From: Phylloscopus collybita
Lineage: Eukaryota > Chordata > Aves > Passeriformes > Phylloscopidae
DNA: 64,000 nucleotides
Direction of reading: 5' to 3'
NCBI GenBank assembly: GCA_027886175.1
Contig: JAJNNQ010000003.1
Coordinates: forward strand, 5,929,501 to 5,993,500
Shown: piece after piece, positions 35,401 to 48,152 of the stretch
Layout of the letters: each line of letters opens with the position of its first letter
Numbering within the stretch: position 1 is the first letter of the stretch
Made by a program: the position numbers and the translations under genes
The notes under the pieces: generated by a model
Database searches by the model: none
The model's input: only the letters and a program-made list of their open reading frames with translations
What the model was told of the DNA's origin: nothing

Positions 35401-38400
35401 TAGTCTATTAGTCCTCACCTCAGCAGAGAATAGTGTTAGAAACATACTCAGTTAGCTTTACAGCAACAAGGAAGAGTAGCATAAACTAAGAGAGCTGTTA
35501 AATCAAAGATTTGTCTTAGTCACTCTCTGTACTGCATAAGAGCTGGATATGAGTCAAATAACTCGATTGTCGGAAATAACAACATGGAACAGGTGAGTAC
35601 ATTCTGATTTTTTTTTTCCCATGTGTAGACTATTTCTGTGCTCTTGAAAATATTAGTCCTGTTTGTGTAACAGTGTATTTTCAAACCCAAAAATGGTGTA
35701 ACAGGTAGAACACATACATGTCCTCCGTAATGATAGAAGATACATGCATGTAGCAGACTAAAGTGCCTGTTCATCATAACTCTGCTTGGTGTCTTAGATA
35801 TAAATTCCTCACCTGTGGAGTTTTAATTTTGTAAACAAAATAGTCTTATTTACATGACTGAAGCTCAGCTCTTGGTTTACCTGATTGTAAATTAGGAATA
35901 ACTCTGAAAACTCAGGGACATGCCCTCAGTTTCTGTTTGGATTCATGACAGTTCTCATTTTTGAATGGATATACATGGACTGTGTAATAGAAAATACAGC
36001 CCTATCACTAAGAGCTCACCTTGTTTCTCATATTTCTCTCTCCTATTTCCTTAAGATCTGCATTGTTTTTCTTTTTGTATGAGCATCATCTCTGTAATTT
36101 TCTGTGTTTAATTTTCCTCTTGATGGAGCACCTTTTTTTGGTTTGCTCTGCTAGACTCAGCATTCTGATGGCCTTTTGTCTTTCATGAAAGGGGACAGGG
36201 ACAAGTAGTTTTTAAAAGATTTGTGTTTGGGTAGTACTGGGCTTCTTCCCTGAAGGGAAAAGGTCCAACCCCCTAGTTACAAGTTAATTTCTTTGGATGA
36301 CTTCTTTCATAACACAGTTTATAGCATAGGTGCTGAAGTCTTGGAGGACAAGCAATTACAGAGACTGAGAAAAAGAGCCTTGCTGTGGCTGCCTAATGTT
36401 TGGGTAGTAAATATAAACTGGGTTTTCCATGGTCAGAGATTTGACTGTTTCTTCAGCATTGTAATTCAAATATCACTGAACTGTTCAGCAGTTTGAGCTC
36501 CATCACTTGCAAACTTGAGCTGGTACAGGTGTATTTTGAGCTTTTTCCAAGATGGAAATTAATTGACTGTTACCATCCATTTCTGTGTCATTGCAGTCAA
36601 CAGTTTCATGAGGAATCCATTTTTTTAAAATTATAGTTGGACGATTTCCCATGTTATCTGCATATTATTCATCCTTCCCAGTGCATCTTGTTACAGAAAG
36701 ATTTCTATCTGATAACACAGAATCTCTGATAATGTGGTGGGTTACATCAACATTAGCATTATCACGTTGGGGAAAAAAACTGCTGCACATGCACATTATT
36801 TTAAAAAAATGAACAACTTACTCTTTTTGTTGTTGTTGTTGTTATTTATTGATGGGCACATAATCATCATGAAACATTTCACAGTAGATGTCCACGTTTG
36901 GGTATGCAGGACTCACAGAACATTTATTTTTACACCTAGATCATAAAAGTTGTTTTCCGTATCTTCACTCAAACTTAAGGCAAGAAGTATAAAAATTACC
37001 TGTCACATTATTCACAGGCTAGACCAAGGTAGTGTAATACCATGGACCACTAAGCTAAGAAGAAAAATGAAAAGAGGTTTCTTTATAGAAGGCATTTGTA
37101 TGTAATATATGTAGAAGAGTTTAGAATTTTGACAGTTTGAGATTGTATCCTCTTTAGACAGAATGCATAATGATTTTTATTTCTGTTGAAATATGCATAA
37201 CTTTCTGAAGGTAACTTTCAACTTTCATTAGGGCCCTTAAAAGTGATTTTCACCCACACTGATGTAGAACAGAGGGCACTAAATCTTAACTCTTCAGTGA
37301 ATGTGGCTTCTTGTTTTTACCATCAGCCTCTGCATCCTCCCTCCCACCCTGTCCTGCCCTCTTTTCTTCCTTTTTATCACTCTTTGAGGAAACTTATGCA
37401 GTGTCTTGATTTCAGTATTTACATGTTTAGGCTGACACATCATGCACTTCTCTCAAAAGAACTCCAAAGCTTTCCAAGATTTCTTTGTTACGAGAAAAGA
37501 AACAGAGGAGCTGTCCTTGATGGGAAGAACTTAGAGTCTAGTTTACAAAAAAATAACTCTTGTGTTGCAAGCTGCTTTTGTCTCTTTGATGTACTTCTGT
37601 TGATGTGGAGGGAGGGCTTAGGCAGCTTGGAGTGCTCTTCAGTGCATCTGCTTTGTATCTGTTCTAAATGAACAGGAAACTGAAGTTTGAACCCCAAACA
37701 CATTTCGTTTTTAAATGCCTCTGTATATATACAATCAACATGGCTTTGTGGAAAGAAACAAAGTCTGTGGTATAGTTTCATCTCCACAAATACAACCCTG
37801 TACCTGTGTGTGCACCTTGAAAGCAAACCTGAGTAGTCTGACCTGTGGTATTTTTTACTGAGAGCTGGTTTTGTATCAGTAATGTAATCACTGCTCAAAC
37901 AGTTCCAGTGCATAAAGTCAATCCACTTTTATGTTCTGAAGTTCTGGAGCTCTATATTCTTAATGCAGTTATCTCACCATCTGGAATCACAGCATTAAAC
38001 TCCTTGTTGCTCCATGTCCAGATGATTTTCTGCTTCTGGTGTGTCCTCCAGTCCCTTTCCAGCCAGGAAAGAGTTAGTACAGCCATGTACACAGTCCTGA
38101 GATTTCTGACTGCCTGGATTATCTACAGCTGACCAGGCCCTTCTTGTAAATGTTCTGCTGTTTATCTTACATTATTATTTATGTCCTCCCTGATTAAATG
38201 TTGCCCAGTACCAAGTAATTTATCAGAGCCAAGTATATTTATCAAGAAATTCCATCAGAAGCATCACAGCATCATTTTCTTGGCGGGATTGGGGCGGACC
38301 ATGTGCAAAGACACGATGTGCTTAATTCAGCCTTAGCTGCTCGACAGAGAACTTCAGGGCCTGTGGCATTTGTGTGAATGTCCTTGGAAGAGATTCAGCA

Positions 38401-39400
38401 CTGGTTGTCTGAGTCTGTAATTCCAGGGAGGTTCTAACCCCGAACAGAAGTCATGCTTCTCCTCTTGCATCTAGGCTGGGGAGGGAGTTTGCATAATAGC
38501 AGCGTGTTGCTGTGATGATCTGCGATTCCGTAGCTTTTCCATCTGAAAGTACAGCTCTGCATGGCTCCCCTCCTTCCCTGTTTTACTTCTCTTTTCTCCC
38601 TTGTACATGTTAAATTTTTTAAGGAAGTAACACAGCTGGTAGTTGCCCATGGGGAGTTGCTGGAGATGTTTCATGCCTCTATGAAAGAATCAAAGTACCA
38701 GTGTGCTTAGTATACCAGAAAGTCTTTGCAAAGGAGCAAATGTGTATCAGCCTCAGGACAGTTGCTTGGGAGCCCAGGATTCCCTTTTCTGAGCTGCCTC
38801 TGGAGAGTTTGATGCTGTTGCACTTGCTGCTGAGAGAGTTTATTAACTGTGAACTTCATGGGCAACAAGGTGCAGCAGTGGGAGTTGGCTGTGTCAAGGT
38901 GAAGAGAGAGGTTTCGTCTGCGTTTGTGGACAAGCAGTGAACTGCCAGTGTGTGACAAGGAACAGTTCCAGGAGTCCCCAGCAGCTTGCCTGGGCACTAC
39001 CTGTGGGTCCAAACCACAGCTGCCTTTCTCACTGAAAGACAGGTTATGCTGTCTTTATAATAGCTGTGCTCTTCCTTATTCAGACTGATTTTTTTTCCTG
39101 ACCAATGTGTTTTTTCTGTCTCTAGCAAAAATGAGTGTTTTCTAATTTCTCAGGTCAGTCAGAGGTTAGTGTAGTACTCACCAATAATTCATTAATTCAT
39201 TAGTCCATCTGTTCATTTGGATGCTAATTGAGTTGAATTTGGTAGAGAGAGCATGGTGAAATTGTTAAGGTTAATGACTCGGTGTTTTACAAGACAAAAT
39301 GTATTTGATGTTCAATTGATTGCTTGAGTTGTTTTATTGAATAATATGAATATTTAGCTACTTAATTTCATGGAAGAGCATCTTTGTTATTGCACTAATG

Positions 39401-39595
39401 CTAGTGAAACTGATGACGTCCTCGTCGGTTTGGATACATTACTCTGCTCCAAAAATCTCTGTCTGGCCTCACAAATCCTAGTGCTTTGATGTCCCAAACA
39501 TCACACAGTGCATCCAGAAGGGTAAAAAGCTTTATGTAAACTTGCCTTATGGTATCAAAATCACACAGCTCCTTTAGCATTCGTTCACACTGCAT
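39401..39595 (-). other. Unassigned minus-strand ORF, 64 codons, in a CpG-containing island of unique sequence
   Basis: The minus-strand frame encodes MQCERMLKELCDFDTIRQVY and continues through KLFTLLDALCDVWDIKALGF to a basic end (YPNRRGRHQFH). The frame stays open for about 13 more codons upstream of this Met. Its amino-acid composition looks more protein-like than the other ORFs here, with little low complexity, and the DNA has a cluster of CpG (gacgtcctcgtcgg, 39417-39430) in an otherwise CpG-poor intron. I do not recognise a family. It could be a decayed retrocopy fragment, a conserved non-coding element that happens to be open, or chance. No splice sites or promoter are evident. Confidence 0.2.
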
Positions 39596-42500
39596 GAGTA
39601 CATGTTGTTTCTGTGAGCTCTGTCCTTGCAGATTCTCTCAGAGGCTTGGAACTGGCTGAGGATTCTTGGAAGTCAATGGAAGAAAGAGCCTGGGAGTTAA
39701 CAGGATCAATGGGATATGGGAAAACGTGAAAAATCTGTTTAGGCACCAATTAATTGCTTCTGTTTGAAGCATTTAGTTACTGAAAATATGTATTATCTAA
39801 GGACAGATGTAATGGAATTCTCTGTTCTTCCCAGAGAATTAAATGGCCTGTTGCATTTGTGTTAAATGTTCTACCACTGTTCTTCTGAGGGGCTGAATTC
39901 AACTGACCAACTACATATCTTCTGGTAGAACATCTGGAAAAAGTATCAAAACTTGTTCTGTGCCAATAGATATTTGGAGTGTGGCACTCAGTTTTGTCTT
40001 TTGAGGGAAAAAAAAATCAAGATCATTGGACACCCAAAGAGCTGTGGTTTGGGTCAGTGATGCATTCTCGCTGATAAAATTTGCAATATTTGGTATATCT
40101 TATCATGGACATTGAAGAACTGGTTATTAAGACTTCTGATAAATAAATATTGTCGTGAAGACGTTATTATTCTTAGCAAAAGACAATTTTTATTCTCACT
40201 GCAAGGTGGTGAGCCTCCCACCTACACAACATCTGTCTAGTGTCTAACATTAGCTCTCTTCATTCAGTGTAAGTTTTTTTTTTTTTTGAGCACTAAAAAT
40301 AAAAGCAGGAAATAGGAGGTGTTGAATTAGGAAATAAAAGCATTGATAATATTTGATTGTGAAAGACATTGTCCCTGGGATTCATGACTTCCAGTAGGAC
40401 ATTGTTAGGGTGACTTTCCTGGAACTTCATGTCTCCATATGATTTGAATGCTCACAATTGATCATAAGAGGTTACAGAATGTTCTTGCACCCTTCACACA
40501 ACACATCCAAGGAAAGCTGTTCTCTCTTACACATACTGAATCTTACTGAGCCTCCTGTTTCTAAGTTCTGAAACTTTGGGAAGATCCTGTATCAGGTTCC
40601 ACATTTCTGACTTGGGCCACTCCTGCCTAAACTGCTGATTCTGCTTTCAGTGTAAAAAGCACCGAGGGAAAATAGCAAAGGAATAAAGCCAGGCAAGTAT
40701 CCAGACATCCTAAAAGTTGCTTTCTTTGTGCTGCACTCTGTGAATTTATAGCTTTACAGTGATTATTTCAATTCACTTACTAACATAAGGAAGAAAACAT
40801 TAAATTAAAAGAGATGAGAGAAATGTGCTTATATTCTTTTCCTTATGACTCTTGGCTGGGGTTTTTCTGGCTGCAGTTGAGTTGAATAATAAAATAACTT
40901 GTGCAGCAGTGATTCCAATTCTGCCTCTCCTATGTTCTGAGAGGTCTTGTTTGGCAGGCCTTGCTCATTTTGTCCAGCATTGGGTGGCATTGCAAGGTCA
41001 CTGCACATCTTTACCAGAATATTTAAACAGAAAATAGATGTGCTTTTGTTTCTTTTCTAAAAGTTCTTCAGTAAACTGAAATGGTAAAAATACAGAAGAA
41101 AACATTCTTGACAGAAACTCCTTCTGACAAGCCCATTTTCCAGAGCAGGGGCATTCTCACTTTGAAGACACATGTTAAGCTGTGGCAATTGCAGAGCTTT
41201 GCTTTATAAAATTAATTTTAAAGGGCCTCTTTTATGTCTTTTGCATCAGTGAAACAAACTTTTAGATCATTTTATAATCCTTTGTAGATTTGGGAGGTGA
41301 TATTAAATAGATATCTAGAGCATTTGCTAGAAAGGGTAAAGCCATCCTGCTAGTGAGATGGACAGGCAGGAAATCTCTTCTGCAATATATTTGCAGCCCT
41401 ATGGACCTTTTGTGGTGAGAAATCCTATATGCCTGTTATTATTTCATCAATTCAATTTAACCCACACTTTAGAGAAGCACTTTGGCTTCAGTCTGCTCTA
41501 TTCTACATAATCCACTTTTTCAGTAAATCTGCTTCAGTCTGCAATGCCCTCCCAAAGTAAAAGTAATCCAGATAGCTGATGATAAGCCATATTTTATTCT
41601 ATGAGATCCCTTTTCCATTACTCTCTTTTTGATCCTTCTTAGAGTCAAACCTCTTGTTCAATCACCCATCCAAGCAGTAAAAAAAAGGGGAAGAGATGGC
41701 CCTTTTGCCTAGGTGAGGTGAAACAACTCTTTCAAAAAGAAATGCAATTGTGTATTTTCTGCCAAGACACCAATTGCTTGACTTAGGGAAAATGGAAGGA
41801 GGAATTAGTGAGAGGCTGCAGTGCAGATTTCAGAGGTGTTTTTGTTCTCCTTGCTGCTCTCTCTATCTTTTCTCCTGACAGGGCTTTCTCCATCACACTG
41901 TGACAATTTTTTGACATTCTGGTGTTGAATCCAGATGCAGACAAGTCCTGATGCAGTTTTGAAGCCTCTGGGTCTCTGGGTAAAAGTTTTGGGCACTGCA
42001 CAACTCCAGAGCCTGCCTTATGTGACTTCAGCCTCCCAGCTGAACCTGTGCCCAGGTTGATTCTGAAGATGTGCAGCCTACTTTGTGTTTCAGTGGCCAG
42101 ACACTGCACATTTGTCTGTATCCCTCAGTTTTCTACAATTCTGCTTTTTGTGCTGTTGTATTACAAAAAAGGCAGAAGGACTGGAAAAGGTTAATATCTC
42201 ATGGAACACACGTGGCATGTGTTTCTGTTGGACAGGCAACAGAGCATAGTGTCAGTCCTGATGCAGCAAAAGCAACCCCTAAACTCTCACCTTCTAGACA
42301 TTATTCTTTTGTCTGTATGAAGAAAATAAACATTTTTCTCTTGGCTTCCATCCTTCTTTTGTGTGTTTGCCTTGCAGGCTTTAGCAGTGTAAGATTAGCA
42401 CATTTATACCTCTTGCCTACCTGTACAAATTCCAGAAGGATTCCTGCTCTCACTTGCTTCCTCTCTTTGTACCTTTCCTGGTGCCTTCTTTTGTCTCCTG

Positions 42501-42694
42501 TGCAATAGAAAATTGGTGTCATGAGTATTGTGAAGTGCTGAAGGGCAATGCTGGCCTGAGTGTGGATAATTCTGACAAGTGTTAAAAAGGCTGAAGTCAA
42601 ACTAGATAATAAAGAACTTTAGTCTAAAGGTTGTTTTTCCAGATTAGCATTTTTATTGCTGAGTGGAGAAACCTCCCCTACCTGTTACTTTCAA

Positions 42695-42800
42695 AACAAA
42701 CAAACAACAAAAAAAGCCCCTCCTCACCAACCCACCCCCCCCCAAAAAAAAAAAAAAACAAAAACAAAAAAAACACCAAAAGCAAAACAACCAAAAAAAT
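42695..42800. repeat. A/C-rich low-complexity tract
   Basis: The + strand is built of A-runs with scattered C, including caaacaaacaacaaaaaaag, a C-run of ten followed by a long A-run, and acaaaaac motifs. It is the complementary-strand version of the GT-rich tracts elsewhere in the gene. Confidence 0.85.
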
Positions 42801-43488
42801 TAATTCTGGAGATGTTTGTGTATTCTCCACCAGGTTAAGAACAGAAGGAGGTCTTCGTGTAAAAGGTGAGGAACATTCAGCAGGCAAGAAAAATCTGTTC
42901 AAGTGTGGAATGAGAGCATATTAAGGAAGTATTACTTACATAATTTGGGCACATAAATTCACAATTTCTCTAACTGGTAATTTTACTGTTTCTCAAGTAA
43001 TAGTCGAGAGAACAGAATCTCTTAAGGATTCAGCATTGTCCTGGCCTAGTAAAAAAAAAAAAAATCATATGTATTTGCAGATATAATTCCAGTTCTAAGA
43101 CAACATGTGGCAAAATTTGATATTTTTAAAACTTTTTTATTTAATGACAGCAAAATAGATCTCTAAAGCCTGCCTTGGTATTTATTGTTTTACATTAAAT
43201 CACCAGGAGTGCTGTGGGATTTCATTCATGATTTAAAATGCATTGGTTGAAAGTTGGCATATAAATTGAAGGTATGTTATAAGACAGTACACAAGGGATG
43301 GCAAATTTAGTACCTTTAGAAGGTGAAACATTTTGTTCACTTAATTAGTTGAGGAAGGATAAGTTAAGTTAGAAAAATGAGTGTAGAAAATCAGAAGTGA
43401 ATTTTAGTGCAATGTCCATCATAAATAAGCAAGAGTAAGCCAGATTTGGGGTTTTAAGAGATTTTTTGCCTGCATTTTCGATCTCCAT

Positions 43489-43512
43489 TTAATTGATTCA
43501 TAAATCAATTAA
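43489..43512. repeat. Perfect 10-bp inverted repeat
   Basis: ttaattgatt, loop cata, aatcaattaa. The arms carry ATTGAT/ATCAAT homeodomain-like cores. It is short enough that chance is possible in AT-rich DNA. Confidence 0.7.
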
Positions 43513-44042
43513 TTACTGTCACAAGACCCGAGGGCAGCAGGAAATTGGGTTCAAATTAAAAAGAAAAGGAGGCAATTTGTTTTAAGATTGAAAGCTGAAT
43601 GTTCAATCGAAGTTTAATCAGAAGTGACCCATTATTTGAAAAGTGGAACATCAATGTCGTTCTAATTTCACAGAATGCTTCATTAAATGAGTATTGAAAA
43701 GACCAGGTTAACTGATCATTCCAAAAGGAACACGAGACAAACGTTTGGAAACTCACTTCCAAGTGCATGTTATGCTTGCACATTTCTCTTCTGAGGAGCT
43801 CATAGAGATACGAAATGATTTCACTGGGAATTCAAGGATTATTGGGGTGATCCTTTGTAGATTGTAAAGTTCATTTGATAAAACATGGTATCATATCAGG
43901 AGAGAAAATGTTCTTAATCCATTTGGATATTCCATTTGAAGGAAAAATTAAGAATGCAATGAAAAGCAAAGGAGAAAATTTTCAAAGTTGGAAGTTGGGC
44001 CTCCTAAAGTTTAGGATGTTTCACAGCAGTCGGACCTTGAAA

Positions 44043-44160
44043 ATATATATATATATATTTATTTATATATTTTTATATATATATATATATTTATTTATAT
44101 ATATTTATATATATTTTATTTATTTATTTATTTATTTATTTTATTTATATATATATATAA
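44043..44160. repeat. TA / TTTA compound microsatellite
   Basis: About 118 bases of (TA)n interrupted by TTTA units and a (TTTA)n core around 44115-44145. It is likely length-polymorphic. The Ile/Tyr/Phe-rich ORF across it is an artefact. Confidence 0.95.
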
Positions 44161-45519
44161 CTTGATGCCATCTCCAGAGCATTCACAATGCATTGAAGAC
44201 TCTGCCCTCTGTACAAGGTGGGGGTGACACGAATGCCTGGCTGGGGCACAGGTGATGATTTGTGTTCAGGAGGTGAATGTGGGAGAGAACGAGGACAACA
44301 ACTGCAGCTGTAGCTCCTACCGTGGCTGAAAAGCAGAAAGGAGTAATACAGTTGGTTTTAATGTTTTTGGATTAGCAGGTCTTTCTTTTGGTGTGATTTA
44401 CTAGAAATTTGCTTAGCAAATTGCTGTTCAAAAAAAAAGCCAAAAATACAGCACACACTTGTGAGCTTGGTGAGAGAACGACAGAGAAGTGTGATTCAGT
44501 TTCCAGCTCTTGGAAGGTGTTGCTCTTGCTGTTAAGTGCTGAGAGGTGCTCTTGGAACATCATCTGAACTCATCAGTCTGCCCTGTGTTCCCTGGGATAA
44601 AGAGTGGGCCTCTGCTGGAAAGCTCATGCAGCTTTCTCTGGTGAGCATAGTGCTTGAAAAACAGCAGAAGGCAAGAGAAACAAAGTTGGCCTCTCTAGCA
44701 GTTCTTTATGGAGGAGCCTTTTATGAGAGGGGGGGGAAAAAAAAAGCAGCCACAGCTGTTTTAAACACTTGCTTTTACAAGTGCACAGCAAGATGATTTC
44801 AGATGTCAGCAAGTTATTTCAAACAGTCCTTTTCAAGATCTTTGCAGGCAGGGACTTGATTCCTTCACGAGCAAAACAGCTTTTCACTTGGGCTGTCCAG
44901 GCTGTTCTGATTCATTTGCTGATCATTCCCTGTGTATGTTGAGTTCTTCCAAAGGCAGAGGAGCTGGTTTACCTGGCCCAGCTGGGGTCTGGAGTGGAGT
45001 GGGAGAGAAGCCAGGTGAGCAGTGCCTCCTGCTTCCCAGGCAGCTGATCCACCACACTTTAGATTCCAAAAAAAAAAAAGGGATATTTGTCTAGATGGAG
45101 CAATAATCTGACCTTGGGTAGCAAACCTAATTCTGTAGTCGCTCCCTGCACTGACTCTCAGTGAGACCCTCAAGAGTGAATATAAATAATGTAACTCCCA
45201 GTTATTGATTGCATCTGTGTGACTGATGATGAGCAGCATTAGCACCACCCCAGCAGAATGAGGGTGTTCCTCAGCAACCCCCCAGTCAAATGACACAGCT
45301 GGTGTGCAAACTTGAAACAAAGATGAATAGTTATGAGTTAATGCTGAAGTATGTATTTTGTCTTTGTAATAAATGACTTTGTGCATCTTCTCCCTGAGTT
45401 CTTAAAAAAAAAAATCTGAAAGAAAAAAAATTACTTCATTTATTTTTGTGATGCTTCTGTGACAAGTTATGCAACACACAGATGCATCACTGACCACAAA
45501 AATTTATATGATGCAGTGC

Positions 45520-45522
<3 letters not shown>

Positions 45523-45550
<28 letters not shown>

Positions 45551-45551
45551 T
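45523..45551. repeat. (TA)n microsatellite
   Basis: About 14 perfect TA dinucleotides between cagtgctaat and ttaagaaagt. Confidence 0.95.
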
Positions 45552-46376
45552 TAAGAAAGTGGTGGGAGTTTGCTACCAGAAATAATCTCCTAGAAATGCA
45601 TGGAAATACTGATAGAATATTGATCATGAAGGCATTAATTTGTAGAAAAATTTAACAGGCAAATTTACCAGCAATGTAATGTAATTCCTGTTTTGGGCAT
45701 CTGGGCACCTCTGAGGCTTAGAGGTTTGCTTTATAATGTTTTGCCTTTTTTTCCAGTTCACCCCTTGATATTGATTTTTTGTTTCCTTGTGACAACGAAT
45801 ATGCAAATAATATCTTGCTCTTTTTTTTACAGTACAAGAACAGATGAACATTCTGTCCAAACAATATATTAGATTGTCTGGTGTTAAAAGAGTGGTCAAC
45901 CTAAAGTGCATAATTTTAGGGAATTGACAAAAATTCCTTATTATGTAGATGGTATTACTGGATAGAGGAGAAGGATAGGTGCAGAAGATAAAGGAGTATT
46001 CCTTGATTATTGTGGTTACATTTCTTCTGAAGACTTAAATCATAATGTAGTTAATAAAATGTCTGATTGCTGCTTAGCTCAGAATAAAGCTGTGTGGATA
46101 TTTTTTTTTCTCCCTGTAGGCAAAATTTTTAGCTGCTTTGGGAAGCATAATTACAGAGAGAACTGCCATTCTAGAAATAAAGTCATAAGACTTAGGGGGT
46201 TTTTGCCTTTTTCAGGGGCTTGGAATCAGTTTATGAGATCAGTGAAATAAGTTTCGTAATCATCAAAATTTAAGAAATATTTGAAAGATTTTTCAATCTG
46301 TCAACAAAATTCAATAACCAATTGAAGGAGGAAATCATTGTGGAATCCTAAAAAGCCCCTTACTTCTTTCTCACAG

Positions 46377-46472
46377 AACTCCAGCTTTCTCTCTGAAGCT
46401 CTTTTTCCTGTACATGCCACAAAAACTGAAGAGCTGGATCCCTCCTTCAGCCTGCACGAGACCATTGCAAAG
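46377..46472 (+). CDS. NAALADL2: NAALADL2 coding exon e (end of the peptidase-like core)
   Basis: A 96-nt exon of 32 codons, phase 0 on both sides. It encodes NSSFLSEALFPVHATKTEEL, then DPSFSLHETIAK. It matches the human NAALADL2 segment with 'SFLSEA...ATK.EE.DPSF.LHETI.K' as I recall it. In GCPII this region is '[22 protein letters not shown]', where the His is the last zinc ligand; counting back from the shared DP, that position is Glu here, so the ligand is missing. NSS is a possible N-glycosylation sequon. The acceptor is tttctcacag and the donor aag|gtaaga. The next expected segment is the helical C-terminal (transferrin-receptor-dimerisation-like) domain, which I did not find before 64000. 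Confidence 0.95.
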
Positions 46473-46542
46473 GTAAGAGAAATGGAGATCTCATTTATAC
46501 ATAATTTCCTCTAGAATTTGCTAATAATTTTGAAGTATAATC

Positions 46543-46562
46543 TTTTTTTTTTTTTTTTTTTT
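46543..46562. repeat. Poly-T tract, 20 T
   Basis: A T-run 70 bases downstream of the exon e donor. Confidence 0.9.
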
Positions 46563-47101
46563 CCTGTGAATCCTTTGAATATAGTTAAAGATTGTGGAGT
46601 TCACTGGGATCCACGCTGGGAATATTCTTTACATTGGTCAGCTTGTGTGATCCAAGCAGTTCCACGTGCAAGTGCTTCCTTTTGTGAGATTCAGTTGCAT
46701 TTTGCATGTTTCACATTAAACTTCCTGGCATGAGAGCAGGGCACTAAGCCCCAGCTGATGGCAGGAAATGGCAAATCTGTGCATTTTGTCAGTGGGGAGG
46801 ACACTCTGAGGGCACCTTCACACAGAGGCTCTTGGTTTTGTGAGCTGCCACTGTGGTGTTCCCAAGGCAGGAGGGGGGACCTGTCCAGTGATTCTGGAGA
46901 GTTCCCTACAGAGGGGATGCTCCCAAAGTTGATGTGTTCTGACTCCCATCCCCTGCTCCAGTGGAATGCTCCCTCTGTGTTAATAACTAACACAATTACT
47001 GCTTGCTCCAAAGTGCTGCTGCTTAAGGGACACGGCTACAAGTGAGCCCAGCTTAATGGGGTCACACACTTCCAACAACTTTTACAAACCACAGGGATGC
47101 A

Positions 47102-47165
47102 GGCCTCACAGATTTCTTTCTTCAGTCAAAGCTGGCCTCACAGATTTCTTTCTTCAGTCAAAGCT
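47102..47165. repeat. Exact 32-bp tandem duplication
   Basis: A unit beginning ggcctcacagatttctttct and ending cagtcaaagct is present twice with no mismatch (47102-47133 and 47134-47165). Perfect identity suggests a recent event, or possibly a polymorphism or assembly artefact. Confidence 0.95.
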
Positions 47166-47358
47166 GCTTCTTTGGCAAAAGCAGCTGCTGTTGGGTCATT
47201 TCTTCTGGTCACAACGAAAGTAAATTGACAAAGATCAGCCACGTGTGTATGTAACACATAGGTGGTAAAATAGACACTGAATGGTCTTGGGCTTGTGGTG
47301 GGGTTTCTTTATGTTCATTTGTTTGTTTTAAATTATTGTCTTGTTTGCTTGGTTATTT

Positions 47359-47375
47359 AAAAAAAAAAAAAAAAA
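47359..47375. repeat. Poly-A tract, 17 A
   Basis: An A-run following tttgcttggttattt. Confidence 0.85.
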
Positions 47376-48041
47376 GCACAAAATCCTAAACATGATTTTA
47401 AAACCTGTCAGAATGTGATATTTAAGGAACAAGCACCAGACAGGAGTCTTCTCTGAAGCCCTTTTAATGGAATTGATGTTTTTAAACCATCCTTGATAGC
47501 AAAGTGGCTGAAAAGATTCATCAAATCTCTGAACAGAGTCTGAGGGAAATAGTTGTGTGATTTTTTACTGCATAGTTAATTTGTGATTTACCTAAATAGT
47601 GTGTCATGAACCACGTGTAATCTGGATAATCTGTAATTTAGTATTTGCTCTATGATGTTGACCAATGCAGAAAAATATTTATTAGATACTTGACTTGAAT
47701 TATTTTGATTCTGTTTAAATAATTACATGTTATTTTAAATAGGGTTATTGAGCTTTGCAGGTTTTTTTTGATAAAACTTGATGGAGATTGCACTAGGATA
47801 TGACTGGATTTCCATTTTGCATTTGAGACCAGGAAGCTTTTATAAAGGTGAATAGTATAGGCAGCAGTGGAGTGACATCCTCAGCATTTAAGGGAAATAC
47901 TATAATTTAGTTAGTTAACTAAGCAGTGTTAATGCTGTTCCTTAGTCTGAAATCTCCATATTTTTGTTGTGGTAGATAGGACCAAGTTAGTTTTTTACAA
48001 GATTATAAATCTGTAGCTTTATAATAAATTACTCGTTTTTG

Positions 48042-48152
48042 GAAAAAAACCAAACAAAATACTGAACCAAAACAAAACAAAAAAACCCCAAACAAACAAA
48101 CCAAAAAATAAACCACCAAAAAAAAACCCATCAAAAAACCCAAACCAAAACT
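48042..48152. repeat. A/C-rich low-complexity tract
   Basis: About 110 bases almost without G or T on the + strand, of the form aaaccaaacaaaat, ccccaaacaaacaaacc and aaacccatcaaaaaaccc. Confidence 0.9.

Larger units (their letters stand above)
32457..46376 (+). other. NAALADL2: NAALADL2 intron, 13.9 kb
   Basis: Intron between exons d and e. It contains a (GTT)n run near 36826-36844, an A/C-rich tract (42695-42800), a TA/TATT microsatellite block (44043-44160), a (TA)n run (45523-45551), and an unexplained antisense ORF with clustered CpG (39401-39595). No CR1 or LTR is clear. The acceptor at the end is ttacttctttctcacag. Confidence 0.8.

Noticed and set aside
37243..37913. Overlapping 142- and 141-codon ORFs on opposite strands
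   Set aside because: Overlapping antisense pair with no recognisable motifs; typical of stop-poor stretches.
44865..45386. 173-codon minus-strand ORF, the longest in the window
   Set aside because: No recognisable domain and random-looking composition. A single ORF of this size is plausible by chance in 64 kb on six frames.
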